Below the pieces are notes generated by a model, which saw only the letters and a list, made by a program, of their open reading frames with translations, did not search any database and was not told where the DNA came from. Shown piece after piece: positions 33,610-44,680 of a DNA stretch of 64,000 nt (the first letter of the stretch is position 1; every line of letters begins with the position of its first letter). The position numbers and the translations under genes are program-made. The stretch is from Telopea speciosissima (Eukaryota; Streptophyta; Magnoliopsida; Proteales; Proteaceae): assembly GCF_018873765.1 (NCBI RefSeq), contig NC_057925.1:46221010-46285009 (forward strand). Reading direction: 5' to 3'.

Positions 33610-34227
33610 AGAGAGTATGCTACTTGGTTGTGTGGCCTCTACGCCAGGATGGGGGCCGATGGGAGTAAGGGTGTAAATCGATCGGGAACTAGGTGTTCGG
33701 TTCAGTTCTGATTCAGTTCCAAGGAGTATTAGTGAGATTCAGATCTGGACCAAGTCCCGCCTCGATTCTGAAATTATACAGTTCCAGTTCGGTTCGTACA
33801 CAGTTTGGATCTAGTTCTTATACATGGTTTATACTTTATATATAATATACTATAGTAATATTATAAAATCTAATACTAATACTAATACTAGTGAAATATC
33901 TATTATAAAATATTAGTATTATAGTGTATTCATAGTATTATATTGTATTAATATATTATAATATATTAGTACCCAGATTCGGTTCGATTTCGGTTCTAAC
34001 TGCCAGTTCCTATATTAGATCCAGAAACTAATCAAGCCCTGCCTCAATTGTGTTCCTTAGTTTTGATTATTCGGTCTAGATCTGATTTTGGTTTTAGATT
34101 CCAATTTCAATTTGACACTCTTAAATGGGAGTGTGTGCCAAGCATTCAACATGGGGGTGAGGTGGTCACTTCGCCATTCCTATGTCTGGGCATAAGGGGG
34201 TGTGACCAAGCAATGTTTTTTTTTTCC
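33610..34227. mobile_element. Family D MITE split by a hAT-type MITE
   Basis: The left part (33610-33665, TTGGTTGTGTGGCCTC) and right part (34124-34227, ending GTGTGACCAAGCAATG) together equal the uninterrupted copy at 32885-33025. Between them, 33666-34123, lies a 458-bp hAT-like insert with ends TAAGGGTGTAAATCG and CAATTTGACACTCTTA. Its 8-bp duplication is GATGGGAG / AATGGGAG. The insert contains an AT-rich (TATTATA) core and CGGTTC motifs. Confidence 0.7.
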
Positions 34228-34472
34228 TTGTGTTTTTTTTCCCCTAAAAAATTTATATTTTAGGACACTTTATGGTCATCTACTGTTACTTTCCTCAAAT
34301 GGCTTCTTTATTAGCTATTAAAATAACTTTACCTCAACATTTCCACTTCAATAAAACCCCAACAACATGTGTGGGTCTCATCTTCCCAACAATTCCACCC
34401 CAGCTTCCCCTCTAAATAAACCGGGCCTAAAAGAAAGTAACTTTCATTGACAACTATTTCCACCAAGCCAAA

Positions 34473-35552
34473 TGTTGATTTTGCATTTTAAAGGGAAAAG
34501 AATCGCCAAGACGTTAAAGTACTGTTTTCATCTCACATGAGGTTCTTTATTAGTTTCTCTCTCCTACTTGGACCATATAGGTCCCATGTGGATGATATCA
34601 TTATCATCAACGTCATTGATGTGAGGTGTAGATTCCCCATAATAGCATCATAAGGAACCCTCTCTACTAGCGTCATAGGGATCCCTCTCCCTATTTTAAA
34701 TTAGGGCAAGAGATCTATGCTTGGTCACATGGTCTCCACACCAGCGTTTGAGCCAATGGGAGAGTGCACTGTGCACCTCAGTACCCATTCAACGAGTAAG
34801 GGTGTCATTTCATGGTACCCTGTGAGAGGGTGTTGATTTTGCATTTAAAAGGAAAAGAATCACCACGATGTTAAAGTACTATTTTTATCTCACATGAGGT
34901 TCTTTATTAGTTTCTCTCTCCTACTCAGACCATGTGGTTCCCATGTGGATGATATCATTCTCATCAATGTCATTGATGTGAGGTGTAGATTCCCCATACT
35001 AGCATCGTAAGGAACCCTCTCTACTAGCATCATGTGGATCCCTCTCCGACTCTCCCTATTTTAAATTAGGGCAAAAGATCTATGCTTGGTTGCATGGTTT
35101 CTACACCAGCGTCTGAGCCAATGGGAGAGTACACCTCGGTATCCATTCAAGGGGTAAGGGTTTCATTTCATGGTGCCCTGTGAGAGGGTGTTGATTTTGC
35201 ATTTAAAAGAAAAAGAATCACCACGACGTTAAAGTCCTATTTTTATCTCATATGAGGTTCTTTATTAGTTTCTCTCTCCTACTCAGATCATGTGGGTCCC
35301 ATGTGGATGATATCATTCTCATCAACGCCATTGATGTGAGGTGTAGATTCCCCATACTAGCATCGTAAGGAACCCTCTCTACTAGCATCATGTGGATCCC
35401 TCTCCAGCTCTCCCTATTTTAAATTAGGGCAAAAGATCTATGCTTGGTCGCTTGGTCTCTACACCAGCGTCTGAGCCAATGGGAGAGTGTGCCTCAATAT
35501 CCATTCAAGGGGCAGGAGCATCATTTCATGGTGTCTTGTGATTGTGAGAGGG
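34473..35552. repeat. Three tandem copies of a ~358-bp unit
   Basis: The units are 34473-34830, 34831-35188 and 35189-35552. Each starts TGTTGATTTTGCATTTAAA (or close) and contains TCACATGAGGTTCTTTATTAG, CCATGTGGATGATATCATT, GGAACCCTCTCTACTAGC and TCTATGCTTGGTC. Copies 2 and 3 are the most alike. No ORF spans a unit. The array is flanked by the repeated sequence AAAGTAACTTTCATT (34436 and 35900). Confidence 0.85.
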
Positions 35553-36469
35553 TGTGGGGGCCCAACCAAGCATGGTTCTTTTTTCCTTTAAATTATTAGT
35601 TATTGACTTAAACAGGGTAATCTTTTATATTGACTAAGAAGTCAAATTTTGGTGACCCATGTCATCTCTCTACCATTAGCTGTAAAAGTCCAACTTTATG
35701 TGTGGGGTGCTATTAGTGTTTGGGTACATGTATTCAAGCTTTGTGCAATTCAGATTGTGAAAGACCAAGAAGCCTGGTTGTTGAGTCCATGGAAACCAAG
35801 CATGAAATGTGGTCCATGGCTTCTTTATTGGTAAATCAAAGAGAGTAAACTCCTTTCACCAAGAACAAAAAACAAAAGAGAGTACACTCCACAAAGAAAG
35901 TAACTTTCATTTGACAGCTATTTCCACCCCCAACTAATTGCTTTTTTGTGAAATATACAAAAAAAACCCTGTATTTTGAAAAAATTACACTGATCCTTCA
36001 CAAAATTACATCCACCTTCCCTTTGAAGGGGGGAAGCGTAATTTTGAGGGGGATTGGCTTAATTTTTTCAAACTATAGGAGTGGTAAACATAATTTTCTC
36101 TTTTTTTATAAATATGAGAAAACTAAAAATTTATTAATCCTACAAAAGGTTTACATGGAGTTTATAAACAAAATATGATTTAAGCCCAGACAAGTAAGAG
36201 GGTTAACCAAAAAACGTTCTTAGAATATCTAAAAAATATTTCTAACTGGCCAAGGCCATGCTGATCAAATTGGGAATGGAAGAAGATCGGGCAACAACAT
36301 ATTTGAGCACCAAACTTCTTTCACTTTCAGACTTAGCTTTTCAACATGAACAAGGCCTGCCACAATGTTAAATAATTCAGGTTCCAAGTCATAATGAGAT
36401 TTGATGTAACTTGTAGTGATCAAAATGAATTTGTCATCTAACAAAATGTAAAATGCCCAACCTACCAGA

Positions 36470-36678
36470 CATGGTTTGAGGTATCTGTATCATATCATCC
36501 GTATTGGGCGATACGTACCGATTTTGCTAGTCATCGATATTGATACTGTATCGATATCGTATCGATAGCACAGTATGGACAAGGGTACAAGTATCAAAAA
36601 ACTCATTTTTAAAGGAGAATCAGGGGCAAAGTTGTCCAATACAGCCAATCCAGGCCGATACCGTGCACTAAAACCATG
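36470..36678. mobile_element. 209-bp hAT-type MITE (CATGGTTT / ATCGGTATCG family)
   Basis: The ends CATGGTTTGAGGTATC and GATACCGTGCACTAAAACCATG (inverse) are flanked by CTACCAGA / CAACCAGA, 8 bp with one mismatch. The interior is rich in ATCGATA motifs and has a conserved core CAGGGGCAAAGTTGTC. Relatives lie at 47089, 54475, 56590 and 61945. Confidence 0.7.
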
Positions 36679-36739
36679 CAACCAGAAGAATTTAGGTCTC
36701 TAGAATTTAGGACCCCGACTTAATGTTTATTTGGTTATT

Positions 36740-37360
36740 TTATAGGAGAAAATTTTGCCTCAACGCCAAAGTACTATTTCCATCTCATATGGGATTCTTT
36801 ATTATTTTCTCTCTCCTACTTTGATACTATGGATCCTATGTGGATGACAATGGTGTGATGTATATATCCCTCTCAACACCAATGTCAGTGTCGGGGAACC
36901 CTCTCCCTATTCTAAATTAGAGAGAGAAAAAAAATGTTGTCTGCTCCCGTGCCCCCTACACCCAAACATAGGAACACACTAAATTATCAACCCCCCCCCC
37001 ATGAAATCAAACACAAGAGCACATGAAATTTGATCATCCGTAATGCTGCCATGTGCACTCTCTCGTTGCCCTCGACACTGGTGCAGGCGCCACGCGACCA
37101 GGCAACGATTCCTTGCCCTTTAACTTATTAGTCATTGAATTAGACAAGGTAATCTTCCAAATTGGCTAACATATCAAATTTTCATGACCCATGTCACCTC
37201 TACCACATTAGTTGTAGGTCAAACTTCATGGGTGGGGTGCTATTAGGGCTGGGGCACATGTATTCAAGGTTTGTGTAACTCAGATTGTAAAACAACAAGA
37301 AGCCTGGTTCTGGGCCTGATATGTTTGTGTTAAGTTCATGGAAGCCATGAGGCATGAGAT
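36740..37360. repeat. Diverged second copy of the 35.2-35.8 kb block
   Basis: Runs parallel to 35189-35830. Shared pieces: CAAAGTACTATTTCCATCTC, TTTCTCTCTCCTACT, GACCCATGTCA and GGGTGGGGTGCTATTAG, then ACATGTATTCAAG and AAGAAGCCTGGTT. This is a degraded segmental duplication rather than a gene. A family D-like MITE and a C-run lie inside at 36930-37110. Confidence 0.65.
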
Positions 37361-37799
37361 ATGTTCCAGGCCCAATTCGAATTGAGCCTGGGCTTGATCT
37401 TTCATATGATTCCTTATGCTATAAAGGCTTATAGTTAAGACTGAAAAAAAATTTTAATTTATATTTTCACATATTTAAAGACCTTGTATCATGACATGCG
37501 TGGTTCATAAAGTCAATATACCACTCGATTTGTAGTGTTAGCAATTCTCTTCCTTTCAATTGATGAGCCAATACTAGCAATGTGATCAGGGTCAGGTTAA
37601 GAACTCTAGGCCCACCCATGTACTATTTCAAAAGTGTAGCGGTCTTTCGTGCTAGGCTGTATGTCTGGGCATAGATACACGTCCATATACAGCATCGATT
37701 AGCGGTCTTTCTCCCAAGAAACTAATAATAGATGAGAGAGAGAGAGAGAGATTTCCCGGTCTTTTTCAAAGCTTAAATTCCCAAGGCTAGTGGACTAAT

Positions 37800-37960
37800 T
37801 AGGGGTGTAAGTTTGGGCCGTTGAGCCCAAGCCCGCCCGGAAAAAAATTAGTGTGGGCTGTTTTTCAATCCACCGGCTGGGCTAGGCTCAAGATCGGACT
37901 GGCCTTGCCTGAGGCCTTTGGTCTGAGCCCGGACTGACCCATATAGTATATAATGATATG
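37800..37960. mobile_element. hAT-type MITE left end
   Basis: TAGGGGTGTAAGTTTGGGCC is a canonical plant hAT terminus, followed by GGGCTGGGCTAGGC-rich sequence. The right end was not located, so this is a fragment. Confidence 0.4.
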
Positions 37961-37982
37961 TAAGATATCTGTATATAGTATA

Positions 37983-38175
37983 GGAAAAAGATCTCCACGC
38001 TGACAATGCGGGGATGCTTTCTCATGTCCTTTCACATCCTGATCATGTGGATCTTATACTGACATTCTCTCTCCTCCTTGACCATAGAGCCCTGTTTTCC
38101 ATGCTTTGATTGGTGTTGCATGGGAATCCCCCCCCCCCCACATTGTCACTTATCAACGTGAAGAACTCTCTCCCA
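37983..38175. mobile_element. Foldback MITE related to families A/B
   Basis: The ends GGAAAAAGATCTCCACGCTG and (reverse) GGGAGAGAGTTCTTCACG share inner ACAATGCGGGG/ACAATGTGGGG arms. No clear duplication flanks it. A run of 12 C lies at 38130-38141. Confidence 0.5.
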
Positions 38176-38198
38176 CATTGACTAAATTTTAAATAAAT

Positions 38199-38367
38199 GG
38201 GCGCACGTTCTCTATCCCGAAGCACATCTAGGCGTAGGTCGCGCTCAGACACATGGGGAGGGACAAGGACGAGGTTTGCGTCATTCAGGAGGTGTGGACC
38301 GATCATTTTGCCCACCCCCAATGTGTCTGGGTGTACCCTGCACCCCCAGTGCAGAGAACTTTATCCC
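38199..38367. mobile_element. 169-bp foldback MITE, family A variant, 9-bp TSD
   Basis: The flanks TAAATAAAT / TAAATAAAA (8 of 9) bound an element beginning GGGCGCACGTTCTC and ending GAGAACTTTATCCC. Internal CAGACACATGGGG and CCCCAATGTGTCTGGG pair. It is homologous to the 137-bp copies but longer and more diverged. Confidence 0.7.
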
Positions 38368-39559
38368 TAAATAAAATACATCTTTAAGTAATTAGGTATA
38401 TGTATTAAACGTATTAAGATACAACCTTGTACATAATTACACATTCAGCTATTGTATATTTTTATGTTAAACAATGACAAAAGTCAGGGTCACTCATTGA
38501 AAATGTTTTTATGATAAGAGAAAGAGAACGCCATCCAGTCATATACCGCACATCATCCCTACGCCTTGACACAGAGGCACACGAAATGACCGCCACACCC
38601 CTGGAACCCCGACAATAACCAGGGGTACAGCAGGGCTAGACCTGGGTTGAAAAATCTGCCTGACCTCAAGTTGGGCTGGGATTAAAAATCTAGTTGATTG
38701 CACCCTATGGATCTTACAAAAATGGTCCTAAATGGAGAACTATTTATTGAGAAATTATACAACTGAAAGCAAACAATATGATCCATCGGAGAGGTAAAGA
38801 TTTTACAATTGGTTTGCTAGTTAACGGCAGTACTAGGCTTCAAGCATCAAGACCATCAACTTCATGCTTGATTGAGGTGTTTTTGGTCGGGTTCAAGTGG
38901 TTTGACTTGTTCATTTTAGGGTTTGACATTCCTATCTCGTATCAAACACATGTGATGGTGAGATTAAAAGTCATTTAGGTTAGAATCCAAGTGATGAAAG
39001 TTAAATAAAAGTAAGAAACTCTTTTTCGCTTATATATACTTCTAACCGAACACCTCATTATATTGTTTTCTTTGTAATGTTAGGTCAAGTCCCAAGGCCT
39101 CTACCCAATAAAAAAAAAAATCCCAAGGTTGGACCACGTACATGGACCTGATCCGAGCTCATAATGTTCTGCCTTGTTTTGCAAAAGAATAAAGTTTTTT
39201 CGATATCTACGATGAAGAAAATCATCATGTGACTCTATGATTGGACTCCTAGGTATTGAATTCCCTCATTGAATTTATCCCCAACTTATTGCCCACCATG
39301 GAATGTTTTTACCGTCAAGTTGAGGATGGGCCGCATCAACACTACCAAGATCCCCTTGCATGGCGTGGCTCCCCACCACGACACTGCACCCCCCTCCCTC
39401 CTCCGTGTCAGGACTGGATCCCTGACCTGTCCCTCATTTTCACCTTCGGTGCTTTCAACCCCCACTCCAAGCAAGATGGTCAGGGACAGTCCTTTCATTA
39501 GATGGTCTTCAAAGTTTTGTGACAACAAAGTGTAAAATATGTAGAGGCTTCTCAGGCTC
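38368..39559. other. Intergenic DNA; short coding-like GC-rich patch
   Basis: No recognised gene. A GC-rich stretch at 39296-39500 is open in several frames at once and has codon-like composition, but neither strand gives a protein family I recognise. 38540-38620 is a family D-like MITE fragment. Confidence 0.35.
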
Positions 39560-41430
39560 TGTATGACAACGTTCTAAAAACCCAATTCAGGTGTTTTTTC
39601 TGTATTTTTTTAACAAAAATGAGTTGAAACTGTATGGCATCATTGGTCTCTATTTTTTTTTTAAAATGAACTAGACTCTGGGCACAGTTTTGAGCCTCAT
39701 TTAAGAAACACCAAATTTGTGTTTTCACCATTGAGAATCAATTCTATGAAAAGACGGAGAAATAAATCGGGCTACTTAAGTCATGAGGGTATTTTTGGGG
39801 TTTGCCCCATAAAACATAAAATCCATCAAACATTTGCATAATCTTAAACATTCTCTCTCTTTTGTTTCTGCTATTCGAAGAAAAGCTTCACCGGAGTAAG
39901 CTTTGGGTTTTCGTTGTTCGTCTTTGTGGTTTTTGACATTCTAAGAAGAAACTTCACCGAAGAAAGACGTTTCGTTGTTCTCTATGTTGTTTGTTGTCCT
40001 CTCTATTGTTTGTCATTCGCTCCGTTGTTTGTCGTTCTCTCTGCTATTCACCATTGTGGTTGAATTGAAGGTGCACTTCGTCGTCTTCACGCCAACGACT
40101 CCAACCTCTATGCGATCGCCAGTGACTCCAAACTCTACGCGATCGAAGCCAAGGATTCCAACCTCTACTCTGGTAGGTCATATCCCATTCTCTCTCTCTC
40201 CTTTCCTATCCCTGTTTCTTGAATTTTCAGCAATTGTCAAAGCCTGCGTGGGGTGGTTCTGTGATGGTCTGAAACTGCAAAGTTGGATTGGATTTCTGCC
40301 TTAAGTTCCTCATCTAATACTGTTGATATTTCTCTAATTATCTAAAAAACAATTAAATTGGAAACAAAGACCAATGTCCATTCCCTTATGATCTTGAACA
40401 TTCGGAGAAATTAAGATTGGGTTTGAACATGCAACTCAGAGCGGATAATGTCACACCCAAGGCTGTGTTGGCTTGGCTTGGCCATTAGCTATGCCCATTC
40501 TAGTAGTGTTGACCTTGGCTGTCTCTAAACCTTCCCAACCTGTTGTTTCAAGTCTCTAGATCAATTACAGGAGTTGTTCTTTAAAAAAACAAAAGAGTTA
40601 AATGAGGGGAAGGATTTTTAGTCTGGGTTATGTGTTAGGATGGAGGAGCATTACAAGCCATTGAAGGATCTTGGTTTTGGGAATTTTGGGGTTGCGAGGC
40701 TAGTTAGAGATAAGAAGACCAAGGAGCTTGTTCCAATCAAATACATAGAGAGAGAGGGAAGAGGGTATTCAAAGCAGTCAATCTTCTTTTTCTCCTCTGT
40801 TTTTAGGTCTTTCTGTCTGCTACAGTAATAGTGGCGTTTCTAATCGTGTTATCCATTGTTTCTCCTTTTGGCCTTCATCTAAGTTATGCATTTCTTAATC
40901 TATTGAACTGGGTTACTTGGGTTTTATTTGATTCTTTTCCAACGATGATCATTGCTATTACTCTTAGACATCAAAGCATGCCCAAGGCAACTATGGTTTG
41001 ATTCTATCCATTGCTATGTTATTTCTAAGAGAATGTATAATGTTTCTTATGTTTTTTCTTGTTTTACCTACTAGAATTTTTCCTTGAAATGTGTGCGTTG
41101 ATGTAGTTGAATAGGTAGATTTGATCTGTTATTTTGGTTACATAGTTAGGTAGATTTAAATAGTTTGTAACGATTTTTTTTTTGGTATTTTTTATGTTTT
41201 AAAAAACATAAGTCAAGCAATAATGATGTAAGTGATATTTTTTGTAAACAAGATAAACGATTCTATTAAGTGCGATCCATACAAGTTTTTGCTTTTTCCC
41301 AGCTATAGAAACAAAATTTTTTCCATTGTTACCATACAATATTTAAGGACCCAGAATCGAAAGCACATAAACACAAAAAATTGTGGTGAACCCATAATCG
41401 GTTTTTTTAGAACAAGAACGTTGACATACA
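39560..41430. mobile_element. Mutator-like element enclosing a SnRK2 fragment
   Basis: The left end TGTATGACAACGTTC and the right end (reverse) TGTATGTCAACGTTC are inverted repeats. Similarity continues in patches inward (AAAAACCC; TGTATGGCATCATTGG versus TGTATGGTAACAATGG about 85-110 bp in). A 9-bp duplication could not be read with confidence. It has no transposase. The interior is gene-like DNA with a putative leader exon (about 39890-40173, donor CTCTG|GTAGGT). Confidence 0.5.
40640..40762 (+). pseudogene. Captured first-exon fragment of a SnRK2 protein kinase
   Basis: The ATG at 40640, just after a GTGTTAG acceptor-like site, opens a frame reading [38 protein letters not shown]. This is the N-lobe of plant SnRK2 kinases: glycine loop GFGNFG and the ATP-anchoring Lys in VPIKYIER (usually VAVKYIER). 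SnRK2s are ABA and osmotic-stress kinases of about 340-360 aa. Here the homology stops after about 41 residues, where KIDENVQREI should follow. No later exon occurs downstream before the next transposon at 41459. A short peptide could be made, but not a kinase. Confidence 0.78.
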
Positions 41431-41874
41431 CACCCTCAGCTGCCGCTTTGGATGCTAAGGAAGCGTTTGGTTCGCTAAGTCTTAAGAAATTGAGTCTACG
41501 CACTCTTGATTCTTACTAAAATATAGCGTTTGGTTGAATGTGAACTGGATTCTACGAAAATCAATGATCTTCATTTCAACGTAAAATTGACTCGGGCAAG
41601 AATTCACCTCATTAAGTGAATTCCAACAAGAATCTACCATTGGGGGTACCTGATATAAATTGGAGACTTTTTTGGTGATTTTTGAAACCTAATTCTAAAT
41701 TCACGATCTCGCGAACGAACTCGACCTAGAAGGAGAGGGGAAAGGGCACTGAAGCTCACCAACGATAGTTGCATCGCCTTCAACCTCCAGAAACTCGATC
41801 GCTGCTCTCTGCTCTGTACACGCCGTCGCCTTCAACCTCCAGGTACCAACTGTTCTCTGCTCTGTGCTCTCTAC

Positions 41875-42012
41875 TTGTTGCTCTCTGCTATTTCTCTCTC
41901 TCTCTCATGCTCTCTGGTATTTCGCAGTCTCTGTCCCTCTCTCTCTCTCGTTCTCTCTCTCGTTCTCTCTTGCTCTCTGCTGTGTCTCATTCTCTCTCTC
42001 GCTCTTCTCTTA
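41875..42012 (+). repeat. TC-rich microsatellite-like tract
   Basis: Imperfect CTCTCTGCT and CTCTCTCTCG units repeat for about 140 bp. Open frames here are Ser/Leu repeats caused by the tract and are not gene evidence. Confidence 0.8.
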
Positions 42013-43382
42013 GCTCAGACCACCGATGTATATTTTTTTTTTAAAAAAATTTATGCTTCTCTGTCCGATTTAGGTTTTGTAGTTATTGATTAAAATTTTT
42101 GTTGTGTTTTTCTTCCGGGTGGATTAAGGTGGACAGTGAAGACCGGGTCACGCAAGGCAGTTGGTTAAGGTGATTTTCTTATTCTCTTTTCTCTCTCTCC
42201 TTTCTCTGTATTGGGTTGCTTGCATTTCATCCTAATTAATTCTGACCTACTTTATTGGGTTGCTTGCTTTTCATCCTAATTAATTCTAGTTCTTGTTATA
42301 TTATTCTCAACCAAAATGATTTCGAGTGTTTGATAATCCTGGTTGCTTTGCTGAAAAACTTCTCCTGGACTCTGCGCAACTGTGCCCTTGTAAGCAATAT
42401 AATCCATGTACTGTTGAATTCCGTCTTCTCATTTGTCAGGAAACCTTTTTCTCCTGAAAGATATCCCTTGTTCTTGTTCATAAGCTTTTCCATGTGTAGA
42501 TGGTTGCTGGCCTAAAACTAGTTCTGATTTTCTTGAAGGTGGAGTTGGACGCATGTGAGGTTCTGTCATGTGCTTATTGTTGTCATGACATGGTTCTCTG
42601 GAATGCAAGCTTTCATGATAAATTTTGTTGGCAATGAGTGTTGCAGGCATAAACAACTCGGCTATTTGCATGGCTTCAGGATGGTCATGACAGTTTTAGT
42701 TTGCGAGGGCTGCAGTCTCTTTCATTTCATGCGTAGCATGATCTTGTGTAGAGTCATGAAAAAAATAGTGATGACCTTCACATGCATGTTTGGGGTCAAT
42801 TTTATTTTTCATCCCCACATTTTAGTTTATAATTCAGTTTGACTCTGGTATATGGAGTCCAGCCAGTTCCCTAGTTTTATTGACTTAGTTACTCTTTTCT
42901 TTTTCCTTCGAGCTTCTTTGGTTGCGCCCAAATATGTAAGTATTATTTGCAACTCTTTTTTTAACACTTGTTTCCCTTTCCTCTTGGATCACCAAGTTAC
43001 CAGAGTGGGAGGGAGGGGAATTCTACTTTCCTTGTTGCAGTACAGGTTATTGGAAGTATAGAAACGAAGATAGAAGCTAATCGAGTAGTTGATTCTCTTT
43101 GTGGACATGGCTAAGAATGATTGGAAGATTACCGTGTGTTTTAACACAGTAATGACAAGAGATAATTGTAATGATAAAATTTCTGAATGTTGCATTTTGT
43201 TGTGTTTAGGATTGCTGTTTTGTTTTTCTATTGAGTCTCCCTAGAATCATTATGTGATCTTGAGAGGAAGTCTGCAACTTGATTACTAGAATCATAATTT
43301 ACACATTGGACTGCATGAGTGTACATAGATTGCTTTAAATAGCTGTAATATTTCTCCTTCCAAGGAACCAGTACTGCGCTTG

Positions 43383-43520
43383 AGTGTGAGTGTGTATAGG
43401 GGCAGCATGGGGTGGGGGTGGGGGTGAGTGTGAGTGTGTGAGTGTGTAAGGGCAGCAAGGGGTGGGTGAGTGTGTGTGGGGGCAGCATGGGGGTGGGGGT
43501 GAGTGTGAGTGTGTGAGTTT
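43383..43520 (+). repeat. GT/G-rich minisatellite
   Basis: Three diverged units of about 45-50 bp combine GTGAGTGTGAGTGTGTG, GGGGCAGCATGG and GGTGGGGGTGGGGGT. G-runs make quadruplex formation plausible. Confidence 0.8.
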
Positions 43521-44600
43521 TTATTTTATGCGGTAAGAGTTGTAAGATTTCTTTTATCATTTTTTTTTATAGTCAAATCTTCATTGGTGAATGTCCTAGA
43601 TCAAGGTTTATGGGACTATACGTAGTGCATTTTATTTATAGGATCAGGACCACCATACAGATGGGTCTCAACTTAATCTGAAAGATTGCATGACAAAAAA
43701 GGGAAAATGATGGTGGGATCGATCCTCTCTCTATATATAATAATAATGATTCTGAATCTCTATAGGCTCTAATATTCAACAGGGAATGATGGCCAAGTCA
43801 CTCTTATTGGTAAGTGGTAACTATGATCCATATCTTAGCTAAATTCTAATGTCATTAAAGATTAAGCAGTGGAAATTGTTTTCAGAACTGGTCTCCTTTT
43901 ATATGGTTTCTGATTTGTTCAAAATTGTCCACTTATAAGTTGGACAAAACCTGAGTCAAATTGATTGATCCAACTGGGAATGGCCCATTAATTAAAGAAT
44001 TTAAAGAATTTAATTAATTCGTACAAAGCTAGAACTGGATCTTTTCTGTTTTGCTTCTATATCTATCAACTGAATGTGTATGGTTTTGTATGGAGCGGCC
44101 CAGTGGGATGAAGGGATTGGATGAAGTTTATTTTACCTAAGCGATCAATTAGAGTAGGCCTGACCGGAATCAATGAGATCAAAGTTCGGAGTTCCAAGGC
44201 CGTGCTGAAGCCTGGAACGTCCTGCACATGCAGCCCAAGGCTGGGCTGTATCTGGTCCAGCCATGCTCTGTTGATCATGCTAAGTAGGTAAAATTTGGGG
44301 CAGGATAATAGAATTTTAAAATTTGATCCTGATTTTTTAAATAGTGGGCTGAATTTTTGTTGTGTTGGTGGAATTTATGTTACTTCTATTATCCGATCTC
44401 TACTGATATTTTTTTTGTCCAGATGGATAATGTAGCAACTTGTGAATTTATGTTAACTTTCTCATGCAAATATTCATTTCAATGCGACTATCTTGCTGTA
44501 TTTCTGTTTTAGACCCTTGCTCATTTCATTCCTCATGTGAAGATTCATGCTACTGTGATGTTTTTTTGTTGTATTTCTGTTTTTGGATCTCTACTTAATG

Positions 44601-44680
44601 GGGCCTTTAGCTCAAATTGGTAGAGCACTTGGAACATGAGCATGTTCCAAGGGGATGGTGGTTCGAATCCACCAAGACCT
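44601..44680 (+). tRNA. tRNA-like sequence with a palindromic, enlarged anticodon arm
   Basis: Cloverleaf parts seen: acceptor GGGCCTT pairs with AAGACCT (one C-A mismatch, one G-T), T8-A9 and D-stem GCTC/GAGC. The T-arm is perfect (GGTGG, TTCGAAT, CCACC), and a Pol III TTTTTT terminator starts at 44680. The anticodon stem CTTGG/CCAAG closes 14 nt instead of 7, and those 14 are self-complementary (AACATG-AG-CATGTT). The arm is thus an 11-bp perfect hairpin with no normal anticodon loop or U33. The D-loop has one extra base versus the A-box consensus; the B-box GGTTCGAATCC is intact. It cannot be a conventional tRNA as written. A pseudogene, a SINE head or a transcribed Pol III RNA are possible. 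Confidence 0.45.

Noticed and set aside
34345..34431. Second Harbinger end (reverse TAGGCCCGGTTTATTTAG) as a full element
   Set aside because: Only one terminus similar to the 20569 end is visible; no partner TIR or TTA duplication found.
41769..42093. Ser/Leu-rich ORFs
   Set aside because: Translation of a CTCTCTG-type simple repeat; no signal of selection or domain.
43228..43560. 110-codon Thr/Pro-rich minus-strand ORF
   Set aside because: Translation of the GT/G-rich minisatellite.
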